From assembly GCF_001696685.1 (NCBI RefSeq), contig NZ_MBFG01000002.1:122402-165871 (forward strand): a stretch of 43,470 bases of DNA, read 5' to 3'. A program made the position numbers and the translations under genes. Source of the stretch: Nosocomiicoccus ampullae. GTDB taxonomy: Bacteria > Bacillota > Bacilli > Staphylococcales > Salinicoccaceae. Shown here piece after piece: positions 20,422-29,032 of the stretch (the stretch's first letter is position 1; each line of letters opens with the position of its first letter). Under the pieces are notes generated by a model, which worked only from the letters and a program-made list of their open reading frames with translations, searched no databases and was not told where the DNA came from.

Positions 20422-21420
20422 ATGATTATTATCGGCGGCGGTATTATGGGCATGTCAATCGCCTACCACTTACAACAACATACAGATACAATTGTGTACG
20501 ACCGACAAGATGAAGGACAAGCGACTAAAGCTTCAGCTGGTATCATCTGTCCATGGGTCAGTCAAAGACGCAACAAGTTATGGCTCGATATGGTCACTAA
20601 AAGTGCGAAGTATTATCCAAAGTTTATTGAAACACTCGCTAAAACTTCACCAATTAATCCATCATTTGAACGTAACGGTGCGTACATCTTATTCGACGAC
20701 GAAAAGAAATATAGTAAAGCGCTGAAAGGTATTCAAAAAAATAATGACGTATACGAAGAAATGATTTCTGTGTCAGAAGATGCGCCTGTAGAATATTTAA
20801 ACAACAAGTACTATAACATATTCGTTGAAGGTGCGATGCAAGTAAAAGGCGATGCACTTTTAAACGCATTAAAAGATGCATATTTAAAATCCGGTGGCAC
20901 GATTAAAAATGAATCATACATTCCAAACGATGATGATTTTAAAATTTACGCAACCGGTGCATACGGCGCTGAACAACCTTTTGAACCAAAAGTCAGCCAC
21001 CAAAAAGCTGAGATTTTACACGTGAAAACTTCTGGTCACTTTGAACATCTACCGGTCGTCATGCATAGAAGTCACTACATCGTTAACTTAAGTAAAAACC
21101 ACTTTGCTATCGGTACGACACATATTGATACGGAAAGCTTTGACGTCACTCCGACAAAAGAAAATGAGGAGTATTTATTGAACGTATTTCAGGAGTTTTA
21201 TCCTAATATAGAAATTGTGGAACAGTTTATGAAAGTTGGTCTCCGTCCATATACGAGAGACTTCCTACCGTTCATTGGATTTGTCGATGAAAGAACATTC
21301 GTCGCGAATGGTCTCGGATCAAGCGGATTAACAGCTGCTCCATTTTTAGGAAAAGTAATTGCTGACACTATTATTTTTAACGATGCTGAACTCGATATTA
21401 ATAAGTATAGTTATTTATAA
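20422..21420 (+). CDS. FAD-dependent amino acid oxidase (DadA/glycine oxidase family)
   Basis: A 332-residue DAO-fold protein. The FAD dinucleotide motif IIGGGIMGMSIAYHL is at the very N-terminus, and the C-terminal FAD contact is GLGSSGLTAAPFLG. Substrate is likely a small amino acid or sarcosine-type amine but is not readable. AGGAGG lies 7 nt before ATG. Monocistronic, with a terminator directly behind it. Confidence 0.8.
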   Translation: MIIIGGGIMGMSIAYHLQQHTDTIVYDRQDEGQATKASAGIICPWVSQRRNKLWLDMVTKSAKYYPKFIETLAKTSPINPSFERNGAYILFDDEKKYSKALKGIQKNNDVYEEMISVSEDAPVEYLNNKYYNIFVEGAMQVKGDALLNALKDAYLKSGGTIKNESYIPNDDDFKIYATGAYGAEQPFEPKVSHQKAEILHVKTSGHFEHLPVVMHRSHYIVNLSKNHFAIGTTHIDTESFDVTPTKENEEYLLNVFQEFYPNIEIVEQFMKVGLRPYTRDFLPFIGFVDERTFVANGLGSSGLTAAPFLGKVIADTIIFNDAELDINKYSYL

Positions 21421-21459
21421 ATAAAAAATGAGCTGATACTTTATCAGCTCATAAAAAAT
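21421..21459. terminator. Bidirectional terminator after the oxidase gene
   Basis: An 11-bp stem ATGAGCTGATA (21428-21438) and TATCAGCTCAT (21442-21452) with loop CTT, and A and T tracts outside. It overlaps the stop of the converging 77-residue membrane protein gene. Confidence 0.85.
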
Positions 21460-21677
21460 TGAGTCGTCACATATGCTGCGTAAACAACAGCTACGACGTT
21501 TAATAATAAGGCAATAATCGCCCATTTATCTTTTCGTTCTTTGACGCTTGTCGCACTAAACAGTACGCCGAGCACTGAAAATAAAATCGTCAGTGTCCAT
21601 CCGAAATCATTTTCCATAAAAATCGGTAAAAAGACACCAACTAACGGGATTATAAAACTTAACACTAATAAAGACAT
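21444..21677 (-). CDS. Small membrane protein, 77 residues
   Basis: Three hydrophobic segments (LLVLSFIIPLVGVFLPIF, WTLTILFSVLGVLFSA, WAIIALLLNVVAVVYAAY) separated by a short basic loop KERKDK. No family recognised. GGGGTGA is well spaced from the ATG. It starts 4 nt after the stop of the tubby-like gene, so the two are co-transcribed. Confidence 0.65.
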   Translation of the reverse strand: MSLLVLSFIIPLVGVFLPIFMENDFGWTLTILFSVLGVLFSATSVKERKDKWAIIALLLNVVAVVYAAYVTTQFFMS

Positions 21678-21681
21678 GATG

Positions 21682-22194
21682 TCACCCCATATTATAAAGG
21701 TACTTTTTAAAGCTTACAGGTTCACGTTTATATAATTTAAACATGAAATACATTAAAAATAATACACTTTCTTCAACGCGTAGTGTGTGATCGTTTACGA
21801 CGATTTCATCTTCAGTAATACGACCAATCGTCACACCTTCTTTTACCATCTCTAGCGTATTCGCCACGCGTTCTGTAAATGAATAGTTCGAATCGTCAAT
21901 CACCCCATCGACTCGAAAATTCATTATATTATGTATTTTTCTTTCTTTAAATTTAAACTTCTCATCATCCGTAAATAATTCATAACGAGCGACGTTCATA
22001 TCTTTAAAGCGGCGCTGACGTAATCCTAAAAAGTAACTTTCACCGTCTCTATAACGAAACAAAAAGCTATGTTCCTTATCGAACTTTTCACGCGGGTTCA
22101 AGATGATTTCACCAATCTTCTGACTCGCTTCGTTCGTAATATAGACATGACTTTCACGGTGTCGTCTCTCCACTTCAAAATAATAATGCTTCAT
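21682..22194 (-). CDS. Tubby C-terminal-like domain protein (tentative)
   Basis: A 170-residue soluble protein rich in beta strands and basic residues, with pairs such as HVYITNEASQKIGEIIL and FLFRYRDGESYFLG that recall the tubby C-terminal-like/LURP-one fold. No catalytic motif is visible. The fold call is from general pattern only. Cotranscribed with the small membrane protein that follows; a ribosome site (GGAGGGACG) precedes ATG. Confidence 0.45.
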   Translation of the reverse strand: MKHYYFEVERRHRESHVYITNEASQKIGEIILNPREKFDKEHSFLFRYRDGESYFLGLRQRRFKDMNVARYELFTDDEKFKFKERKIHNIMNFRVDGVIDDSNYSFTERVANTLEMVKEGVTIGRITEDEIVVNDHTLRVEESVLFLMYFMFKLYKREPVSFKKYLYNMG

Positions 22195-22230
22195 GAACGT
22201 CCCTCCTCAATTTATTTCAATTCGGTTATA

Positions 22231-22530
22231 TTAATGAGTTCTTAAATATTTCGCAGCAATTTCTAGCATATCAACACTTAAGTGATACATCTCACCAATT
22301 AGGTTAAACACTGCATCTTCAGACAGTACACCTTGGTTAATATCATCGTATTCGTCAGTCGTATTCGACACCTCGAGGTCATTTAAATATTCCTGGCTAC
22401 CATAATAATTTTTCAGTGCATTATATTCATCTAAGTTCGCTTCGAACTTTTGAAGGAGATTTTGCATTTCATCCTTAAGATCTGCACTACGGTTTAAAAT
22501 CTCTTCATAACGAATAACATCTTTTTTCAT
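22231..22530 (-). CDS. DUF4298 family protein
   Basis: A 99-residue acidic helical protein. A coiled N-terminal half is followed by the family block YYGSQEYLNDLE and QGVLSEDAVFNLIGEM, typical of DUF4298. Function unknown. Ribosome site GGGTG upstream. It is the last gene before the repeat array. Confidence 0.7.
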   Translation of the reverse strand: MKKDVIRYEEILNRSADLKDEMQNLLQKFEANLDEYNALKNYYGSQEYLNDLEVSNTTDEYDDINQGVLSEDAVFNLIGEMYHLSVDMLEIAAKYLRTH

Positions 22531-22623
22531 GCAAACACACCCTATACAATAGAATTAATTTAAGTATACCACTAAGAGTCGGTGAATTGTTCTATGATTT
22601 TTGGTTGAGTTTAGGTTTTGGGT
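22531..22623. other. Spacer between DUF4298 gene and repeat array
   Basis: AT-rich sequence without an open frame or terminator. Its last bases (TTTTGGGTCGTTTAATTTTAC) lead into the first repeat, with one extra T compared with later unit junctions. Confidence 0.4.
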
Positions 22624-23631
22624 CGTTTAATTTTACAAGATGAAAAACCGATCCGCTGTTTAACTGTTTTTCATCTTAAAAATTAGTGGCAGCAGGACCG
22701 TTTTCAGATTAATTTTACGCAAATCCGATTTGTGTTAAAACCGTTGCGCGTTCGTTGACAATTAGAGCTTTTGTGTGCAATTAACTGGGTACCCTTTGAC
22801 GTATTCGAGAGTTGTGTAAAATTAATTTTATTTCGTTTACACAAAGGGCGTTTCCGTTAAAGGTACCTTCGTTAATTTTACAAGATGAAAAACCGATCCG
22901 CTGTTTAACAGTTTTTCATCTTAAAAAATAGTGTCAGCAGGACCGTTTTCGGTTTAATTTTACGCAAATCCGATTTATGTTAAAAGCGTTGCGCGTTCGT
23001 TGACAATTAGAGCTTTTGTGTGCAATTAACTGGGTACCCTTTAACTTATTTCGCAGTTGTGTAAAATTAATTTTATTTCGTTTACACAAAGGGCGTTTCC
23101 GTTAAAGGCACCTTCGTTAATTTTACAAGATGAAAAACCGATCCGCTGTTTAACTGTTTTTCATCTTAAAAATTAGTGGCAGCAGGACCGTTTTCGGATT
23201 AATTTTACGCAAATCCGATTTGTGTTAAAAGCGTTGCGCGTTCGTTGACAATTAGAGCTTTTGTGTGCAATTAACTAGGTACCCTTTGACGTATTCGAGA
23301 GTTGTGTAAAATTAATTTTATTTCGTTTACACAAAGGGCGTTTCCGTTAAAGGCACCCTCGTTAATTTTACAAGATGAAAAACCGATCCGCTGTATAACT
23401 GTTTTTCATCTTAAAAATTAGTGGCAACAGGACCGTTTTCAGTTTAATTTTACGCAAATCCGATTTATGTTAAAATCGTTGCGCGTTCGTTGACAATTAG
23501 AGTTTTTGTGTGCAATTAACTAGGCACCCTTTAACGTATTTCGCAGTTGTGTAAAATTAATTTTATTTCGTTTACACAAAGGGCGTTTCCGTTAAAAGCA
23601 CCTTCGTTAATTTTACAAGATGAAAAACCGA
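22624..23631. repeat. Tandem array of four 245-bp units plus a partial fifth
   Basis: The landmark TTTTACAAGATGAAAAACCG recurs at 22631, 22876, 23121, 23366 and 23611, exactly 245 bp apart each time. Units differ by scattered substitutions and no length changes. Units 1 and 3 share TTTGACGTATTCGAGAG and TTTGTGTTAAA; units 2 and 4 share TTTAAC..TATTTCGCAG and TTTATGTTAAA, so the array is two 490-bp dimers. Each unit has several inverted repeats (12-bp AAGATGAAAAAC/GTTTTTCATCTT; 9-bp TTGTGTAAA/TTTACACAA; CCCTTTG/CAAAGGG). 245 is not divisible by 3 and no long frame crosses it, so it is non-coding as protein. The fifth copy stops 16 bp from the NERD gene's stop codon. Confidence 0.95.
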
Positions 23632-23646
23632 GCTACTCTTAATCAG

Positions 23647-24543
23647 CTATTTCTCTATATATTGAACACCGCGACCATTACCTACTCGCTGATAATGCGA
23701 ATTTAACACTTTTCTATAGTGATATCTTGAGATTTTCTCTCCTGTGAAATTATAGAGATTAGAAATTGTTATTTTCAACTCTGGAAATAGTGTTTGGAAA
23801 TCTTTAATTGCTTGTAGGATGACCGCTTCTATTGGAGTTTTCCCGTTACATTTCTGACATTCATAATACGTTCGATTGTTTAATATAATTTCTCCTCCAT
23901 CATCACTACAAAACAAAGATTTCTTTAAACTTTCATAGGAATAGTTGATGTCTAACCTTCGTTCTTCTAAATGTCTAAACTGATATATACTCTCGACAAG
24001 CTTTTTTGTACCTTGATCTGCGTGCTGATATTTTAACCGCAATTCATTTAAAAACTTTTTAAGTTGACCGCGCATGATTATATTAAGACTACGCGGTGAT
24101 TCATATAGATGAAAATCTTTACCAATGAATACGACGTAACTTTTTATTGGAAGAGTAATCCCCACCTTTTGAGTCAGACGATTGAATAATATTACTGTAT
24201 TATCCAGTTGCTCTAGTGGTGATCTCACTTTACTAGTGAATTTTGTGTTGTAAAAATCACCATCTCTAAACAGATAGTCTCCATGATAATTCTTTACTTC
24301 GAATATAAAAATTGCGTTTCGAAACACAACCAGTGCATCAATTTGTCTAACTACTCCATCGACTGAAAATGTAAAATCTGTGAGTATACAGGCACTCTCA
24401 CCAACTAAATTCATCAAGAAACCTTTAAACTCCTCTTCCCCGCTGTAGCCTCTTGTTAAATTTTCCAAATAATATAACTGCTCATTCGTTAAATCCATTC
24501 TCCATTTCAGCGCATCAAGTTGTCTATGTACGAGTGATTTCAT
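23647..24543 (-). CDS. NERD-domain (nuclease-related) protein
   Basis: A 298-residue protein with an N-terminal NERD domain: GYSGEEEFKGFL, RQIDALVVFRNAIFIFEVKNYHG. The Asp and the E-x-K pair form the PD-(D/E)XK-like active site. The C-terminal part has a CxxC (YECQKCNG) and a basic end with a possible DNA-binding helix (NLYNFTGEKISRYHYRKVL). NERD proteins are suspected DNA-processing enzymes, but none is well characterised. GGAG is suitably placed before ATG. It lies alone beside the tandem array, outside any operon. Confidence 0.75.
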   Translation of the reverse strand: MKSLVHRQLDALKWRMDLTNEQLYYLENLTRGYSGEEEFKGFLMNLVGESACILTDFTFSVDGVVRQIDALVVFRNAIFIFEVKNYHGDYLFRDGDFYNTKFTSKVRSPLEQLDNTVILFNRLTQKVGITLPIKSYVVFIGKDFHLYESPRSLNIIMRGQLKKFLNELRLKYQHADQGTKKLVESIYQFRHLEERRLDINYSYESLKKSLFCSDDGGEIILNNRTYYECQKCNGKTPIEAVILQAIKDFQTLFPELKITISNLYNFTGEKISRYHYRKVLNSHYQRVGNGRGVQYIEK

Positions 24544-24726
24544 AGTAAAAACTCCTTTTTAGACATACATTAACTCATATCAGGCAAATACAAAAACACC
24601 ATAAATTCACGGAAATCATTACATTCTTTAAAATCTAAATCATTTAATCATCTATTTTTTATAAATCGATTAAAAACCTAGCCATATTTTAAAAGTGGCA
24701 ATAATGATAATTTATTGTTTCCATAA

Positions 24727-24757
24727 TAAAAGCCTGAACTCAAAAAAGTTCAGGCTT
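24727..24757 (-). terminator. Terminator of the small membrane protein pair
   Basis: A stem AAGCCTGAACT/AGTTCAGGCTT (24730-24740 with 24747-24757), followed on the minus strand by TTTTATTAT. It overlaps the stop codon at 24750. The 180 bases between it and the NERD gene (24565-24726) are AT-rich with nothing recognisable. Confidence 0.8.
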
Positions 24758-24920
24758 CATTCTTTAACTTAAAAATACTTGTAATAAATACTACTATGAA
24801 CAAAAGCAATACTACAAATAAAAACATTTTTCTGTATGGAATTAACATATCAATATTTGAAAATAGAATCGTTCCACCGAATGCGACAAACAATAAAACG
24901 AATAGCCATTTAAATTTCAT
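24750..24920 (-). CDS. Two-helix small membrane protein (56 residues)
   Basis: A start at 24920 is set by GAGGAGG 8 nt upstream of MKFKWLFVLL; the open frame continues further upstream but without a ribosome site. Two membrane helices are separated by a short polar loop, with a basic-acidic tail KLKNEA. No family recognised. It starts 4 nt after the upstream gene of very similar layout, possibly an old duplication. Confidence 0.6.
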   Translation of the reverse strand: MKFKWLFVLLFVAFGGTILFSNIDMLIPYRKMFLFVVLLLFIVVFITSIFKLKNEA

Positions 24921-24924
24921 ATTA

Positions 24925-25116
24925 TCAATCCTCCTCAAACGTTTTATACAGACCTCTAAATCCAAAGACGAGTATAACGATAATTACTACAAACGTAAAA
25001 ACATAATAAAACGGCTTTAGTGGACGAAGTGCTTCATAATAACTAAACACAAATCCACCTAAAAATATTACGAGTGATGCTATAAACAAAATGACGAAGA
25101 ACTTTTTAACATTCAT
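24925..25116 (-). CDS. Two-helix small membrane protein (63 residues)
   Basis: Two hydrophobic helices (KKFFVILFIASLVIFLGGFV and FYYVFTFVVIIVILVFGF) with an acidic C-terminus ending TFEED. AAGGAAG precedes ATG. Same topology and size as the gene after it. Function unknown; a membrane-modulating peptide or immunity-type protein is conceivable but unsupported. Confidence 0.6.
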   Translation of the reverse strand: MNVKKFFVILFIASLVIFLGGFVFSYYEALRPLKPFYYVFTFVVIIVILVFGFRGLYKTFEED

Positions 25117-25322
25117 CTTTACACTTCCTTAACACTCTTCTACTTACTATTCATTATACATTTCAAACACTTTGATTTCATCTTTACATCAATTCGTTTC
25201 ATATTGTAAAGATTTTGTAAATGTTCTATAAATCGCTTTATTTCAATGGTTTCAGGGTGCTAAAATTATAAGTAAGTAAATAATATACATATTTTAAATA
25301 AACATTCTCAAGGAGATAAGGA

Positions 25323-26159
25323 ATGAATAAAACACGATTCATTTTGCTGAACTTTGTAGCTGCTCTGTTTTTAACTTCTTGTCAAGCGGTCGAACAGGCG
25401 ATTGAAGACACGTTCAGAAAAAGTCCTGAAAAATTGAACAAAGAAGACAGTGAACAATCGTTAACCGATAAAGTTAAAAGGATATTTTTAGACGAGAGCA
25501 ATGAAGTCATCACTTCATCAGACATTATTAAAGATGCAGAAGAAAAGTATGGTACCGAGTTTGATGTCGAAATCAATCGACAATTTGATATGTATTTAAA
25601 AGAAGAAAATATCAATCGTTATTTGTCTGAAGAAGAAATCATGGAAATTATCAATGTTTTCAAATCAAATAATCTTTTGACAAATCGTGACAAACGCGAT
25701 GAAATTATGGAATCTCTTTTCGAACTTGTCGGTACACGTGAATTTTACGTGTATGAAGGGCGTATCATGCTGAATTCTACTAGTCTATACGTGTATGTTG
25801 TCGATCCAAATAATACAAAACATGTTGACCTTTATTATTATAATATGTCAATCGGATCATGGAGTATCATCCCTGAAAAAATAAAGGAAGATGTCGATCC
25901 TGTCACTGCATCGATCCAAGTGTCTCAATTTAATTTTGATAGCTATGAAAAAATTGTAGATACGTTAATAGAAATTTTAAAAGATATGGGCGAATACGAT
26001 GAATCAACCACGATTATTAACGATAATAATATCTCAACGATCCAATCGAGATTTGATGGAAATGATGTCTCGTTTAACACACAACTTATAGGAACGAGAG
26101 AAGATTATCACTTAACTTTTGACCATAAGGGCAATCTCATAAAGAAAGAGAGGATTTAA
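25323..26159 (+). CDS. Lipoprotein of unknown function
   Basis: A 278-residue protein with a classical lipoprotein signal: MNKTRFILLNFVAALFL then lipobox LTSC with the lipidated cysteine at residue 20. The mature part is acidic and helical in its first half, with a beta-rich stretch near residues 145-200. No family recognised. AAGGAG lies 7 nt before ATG. The next gene starts right after its stop, so both form an operon. Confidence 0.75.
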   Translation: MNKTRFILLNFVAALFLTSCQAVEQAIEDTFRKSPEKLNKEDSEQSLTDKVKRIFLDESNEVITSSDIIKDAEEKYGTEFDVEINRQFDMYLKEENINRYLSEEEIMEIINVFKSNNLLTNRDKRDEIMESLFELVGTREFYVYEGRIMLNSTSLYVYVVDPNNTKHVDLYYYNMSIGSWSIIPEKIKEDVDPVTASIQVSQFNFDSYEKIVDTLIEILKDMGEYDESTTIINDNNISTIQSRFDGNDVSFNTQLIGTREDYHLTFDHKGNLIKKERI

Positions 26160-26160
26160 C

Positions 26161-27114
26161 ATGATATTTATACTACTCATATTCTTTTTTATGTACGTGT
26201 TTCCGATATTTTTCTTATACTTACCAGTCATTCGAACTACTTCAATCGTTGCGACGATTCTTTTAGTTGTCGGGGTTGTACTTTATCTCGTACAAACATT
26301 TATGATTTATAAATTGGTAACGAGACCACAAAAACTATTGACGCAACATGAGGATATTAGGTACTCAGGCCAACTCGTACACGCTGATATATTAAATGAA
26401 GAGGTTATACAAGAAAACAATAACGAAATCTCTAAAAAGTTGCTCGTACAATTTTTAAATTTAGCAGGAAATTCCGTAAAATCATATGTAAAAGTTGTCG
26501 ATTCAAAGCCACACGAACACCGTTTTGAAAGAGGTAAAACGATTGATTTAAAGTTAAATAAAAACGGTTTTCAGCCTCCGTTTACTCTTAATGACGGAGA
26601 ATACGAAACGAAGACGAGTCCTTTTGCTTCGGTGTGGATTATTTTTAACATCGTCTATATGATTGGATTTTTTATAGTGACGTATTACGTTCAAAATGAC
26701 GGATACGGCTGGAGATTTTTAAGTCCAGTAACGTCTTGGCTATGGGCACCGATTTCTGGGATTATCCTTTTAAGAATATTACTGAAACTTTCGAGTAGTT
26801 TCGATATCGTCATGAGATACCACCCACTCATTTCTTTTAATTCTGAAGAAGAGTTTGGAGAATTGTTATTATATGGAAAAACTGTCGAAGGTGAAATTCT
26901 CAGTTACTCTCAAACTGGACTTCACGTAAACGAACAACCTCAAGTGCTTTTTAGCATCCAGTATGTAACAGACGAAGGTAAAAAACTAACGAAGCGAATT
27001 AAAAATGTCATCAGTTTAACAGAACTACATGAACTTAAAAAAGGAAAGGCAGAAATCATCTACCTTCCCCGTGATACGGATATATTCATGGTTCAATTCA
27101 TAGAAGATGAATAA
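26161..27114 (+). CDS. Polytopic membrane protein with two cytoplasmic repeats
   Basis: A 317-residue protein with helices at about 5-27 and 30-52 and again near 165-185 and 195-210. Each pair is followed by a soluble beta-type module (YSGQLVHADIL... and YGKTVEGEILSYSQTG...) that seem to be diverged copies, somewhat like DUF3592 proteins. Function unknown. AGAGAGG just before ATG lies in the end of the lipoprotein gene. Its 3' end overlaps the converging chromate transporter gene by 17 nt, with no terminator between them. Confidence 0.6.
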   Translation: MIFILLIFFFMYVFPIFFLYLPVIRTTSIVATILLVVGVVLYLVQTFMIYKLVTRPQKLLTQHEDIRYSGQLVHADILNEEVIQENNNEISKKLLVQFLNLAGNSVKSYVKVVDSKPHEHRFERGKTIDLKLNKNGFQPPFTLNDGEYETKTSPFASVWIIFNIVYMIGFFIVTYYVQNDGYGWRFLSPVTSWLWAPISGIILLRILLKLSSSFDIVMRYHPLISFNSEEEFGELLLYGKTVEGEILSYSQTGLHVNEQPQVLFSIQYVTDEGKKLTKRIKNVISLTELHELKKGKAEIIYLPRDTDIFMVQFIEDE

Positions 27115-28288
27115 ACATCCCACCAACAGCTCCAGTCAACACGACAATCCATGGTGGTAATTTCCAGTATGTAAGCATACTAAATAATATCGCGCCTAAT
27201 GCAAAGTCAATTGGTGTTAAAATCGAGCTCGTCCAAATCGGATGGTATAACGCTGAGATTAAAATTCCGACAACCGCGGCATTCACACCCATGATCGCCC
27301 CTTTAATGTTCGGGTTATTTCGTAATTGATCCCAATACGGTAACGCGCCGAGTATCAGTAAAAATGCGGGTAAGAAAATCGCAATCGTTGCGATGAGTCC
27401 GCCTAGCCATCCGTTCATCACTGCACCGATATACGCAGCAAATGTAAAAAGTGGACCAGGTACTGCTTGAGTGGCACCGTAACCTGCTAAAAATTCCGCT
27501 TCACTTAACCAACCTGTCGGTACAAATTCTTGTTCTAATAGTGGTAACACGACGTGCCCTCCACCAAACACTAATGCGCCTGAACGATAAAAGCTATCAA
27601 ACATCGCAATCCAGTATGATCCAGTCGTTTCTCTTATAACCGGTAACATTACGAGCAATCCGAAAAACAGAATAAGACAAGCCGCTGAAAATCTTTTACT
27701 TATTGGAAATCTAGTGCTTAGTACTTCATCTTTGTTATGATTTTTATAAATTAAAAACCCGATTACACCAGCAATTACTATCACACCAACTTGAGTAAAA
27801 GCAGCCGGCCAAAGCAGTGTAATAATTAACGCAAATAAAGCGAGTGCTTTTCGATTTAAGTCTGGCGTTAAACTTTTTGCCATACCGATAATTGCATGTA
27901 AAACGACCGCAACTGCAACAATTTTTAGCCCGTGAATCCACCCGGCATTTGCAACGTCAAACTCTGTTAAAAATAAAGCGAATAAAATCAGTAAAAGTAC
28001 GGACGGGAGTGTAAACCCAATAAAAGATACGATTCCACCGAGAACACCTCCACGCATCACACCGATACCAATTCCAACCTGACTACTCGCGGGACCTGGT
28101 AAAAACTGAGATAATGCAACTAAATCCGCGTAGCTCTTTTCGTCCATCCATTTTCTTCTACGGACATACTCTTCGTGAAAATAACCGAGATGTGCAGTCG
28201 GCCCACCAAATGAAGTTAAACCGAGACGCGTAGATACAATCAAAATTTCTAAAAGTGACTTCACACTACTACGTTTATCTTTATTCAT
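27098..28288 (-). CDS. chrA: Chromate transporter family protein (ChrA, two CHR domains)
   Basis: A 396-residue long-form CHR protein. The N-terminal half has the motifs TSFGGPTAHLGYFHEEYV and LSQFLPGPASSQVGIGIG; the C-terminal half repeats them as ALVFGGGHVVLPLLEQEFV and ATQAVPGPLFTFAAYIGA. About 10-12 membrane helices. Characterised members expel chromate; others may carry related oxyanions. AAGGAGAG precedes the ATG at 28288. The gene overlaps the end of the membrane protein gene on the other strand. No regulator is adjacent in the same operon. Confidence 0.85.
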   Translation of the reverse strand: MNKDKRSSVKSLLEILIVSTRLGLTSFGGPTAHLGYFHEEYVRRRKWMDEKSYADLVALSQFLPGPASSQVGIGIGVMRGGVLGGIVSFIGFTLPSVLLLILFALFLTEFDVANAGWIHGLKIVAVAVVLHAIIGMAKSLTPDLNRKALALFALIITLLWPAAFTQVGVIVIAGVIGFLIYKNHNKDEVLSTRFPISKRFSAACLILFFGLLVMLPVIRETTGSYWIAMFDSFYRSGALVFGGGHVVLPLLEQEFVPTGWLSEAEFLAGYGATQAVPGPLFTFAAYIGAVMNGWLGGLIATIAIFLPAFLLILGALPYWDQLRNNPNIKGAIMGVNAAVVGILISALYHPIWTSSILTPIDFALGAILFSMLTYWKLPPWIVVLTGAVGGMFIHLL

Positions 28289-28423
28289 CACTCTCTCCTT
28301 TAAAAACTATATAATCTAGCATCGATAGTTATCGTTTATTTTATCTGTTTCCAGTCAATTAAACTTTATATTTACATAATCTTTACAAAGATTTTTGAAG
28401 AGACCATGTATACTTTTATATAT

Positions 28424-28458
28424 TAAAAAAGCATGATCTAAATTAATTTAGATCATGC
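28424..28458 (-). terminator. Terminator after the DUF2089 operon
   Basis: A perfect 28-bp palindrome with arms GCATGATCTAAATT and AATTTAGATCATGC (28431-28458), followed on the minus strand by TTTTTT. It overlaps the end of the small membrane protein gene. The 28289-28423 interval upstream of chrA holds nothing else recognisable. Confidence 0.85.
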
Positions 28459-28733
28459 GACGTCATTTTTTCTAACTCTTTCTTTTGTCTTTCTTTAACT
28501 TGTTTTCTACCAGCGCTAAACTGACCAAGTAGAAACAGAAGTCCGACTGCTGTAATTAATACCTCCGCTAAAACATTTACATCTGTTGTAAATATAATAG
28601 TCCCTCTCCAAACTAAGAAAACAACTGGTAATATTAACCCCCAAAACTTACTATGTCTCGTACTTAAAAAGAACTGTAATCCTAAAAAGGCTGCTATAAT
28701 TAACACATCATAAATTGACCCAAAACCAAACAC
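28443..28733 (-). CDS. Small membrane protein linked to DUF2089 regulator
   Basis: A 96-residue protein with about three hydrophobic segments and a basic tail (GRKQVKERQKKELEKM). It begins with a GTG that overlaps the upstream stop codon (TAGTG), which implies translational coupling to the regulator. Function unknown; the pairing suggests it is the target or partner of the regulator. Confidence 0.65.
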   Translation of the reverse strand: MFGFGSIYDVLIIAAFLGLQFFLSTRHSKFWGLILPVVFLVWRGTIIFTTDVNVLAEVLITAVGLLFLLGQFSAGRKQVKERQKKELEKMTSHDLN

Positions 28734-29032
28734 TATGAATTCTTCCTTTCTTTTTTATACTTTTCAATAATTAACTTTGCTTCTTCTAATTCAATTCGAT
28801 CATCAATTGACAACTGTTTAATAAAACTGATAAAATCTTCATTTTCAATTTCATCGTGCAATTTAATTTTTTCAATTAAACGGTCTAGCTTAATGCGAAC
28901 TGTCGGATATGATACATCATACATTTTAGCGACTTCTTTCAAAGAGCCCGAGAGTAACGTAAACTTTTTTATAAACTCTAAGTCTTCTTGCTCTAACGAT
29001 AAAATCCAATTTGGTATGTTATCTCTTTCCAC
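28733..29032 (-). CDS. DUF2089 family HTH protein
   Basis: A 99-residue protein: WILSLEQEDLEFIKKFTLLSGSLKEVAKMYDVSYPTVRIKLDRLI is the helix-turn-helix core of DUF2089 proteins, followed by a short helical tail. Many DUF2089 members carry an N-terminal zinc ribbon; this one lacks it. It probably regulates its own operon. No inverted repeat operator was recognised upstream, where the sequence is very AT-rich. Confidence 0.75.
   Translation of the reverse strand: MERDNIPNWILSLEQEDLEFIKKFTLLSGSLKEVAKMYDVSYPTVRIKLDRLIEKIKLHDEIENEDFISFIKQLSIDDRIELEEAKLIIEKYKKERKNS

Noticed and set aside
22750..22800. Promoter in each repeat unit (TTGACA)
   Set aside because: A perfect -35 is present, but at 16-18 nt the sequence is CAATTA-like with poor -10 match, so I do not call a promoter.
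22624..23631. Array considered as CRISPR
   Set aside because: Units are 245 bp and repeat along their whole length; there are no short identical repeats with unique spacers and no cas genes.
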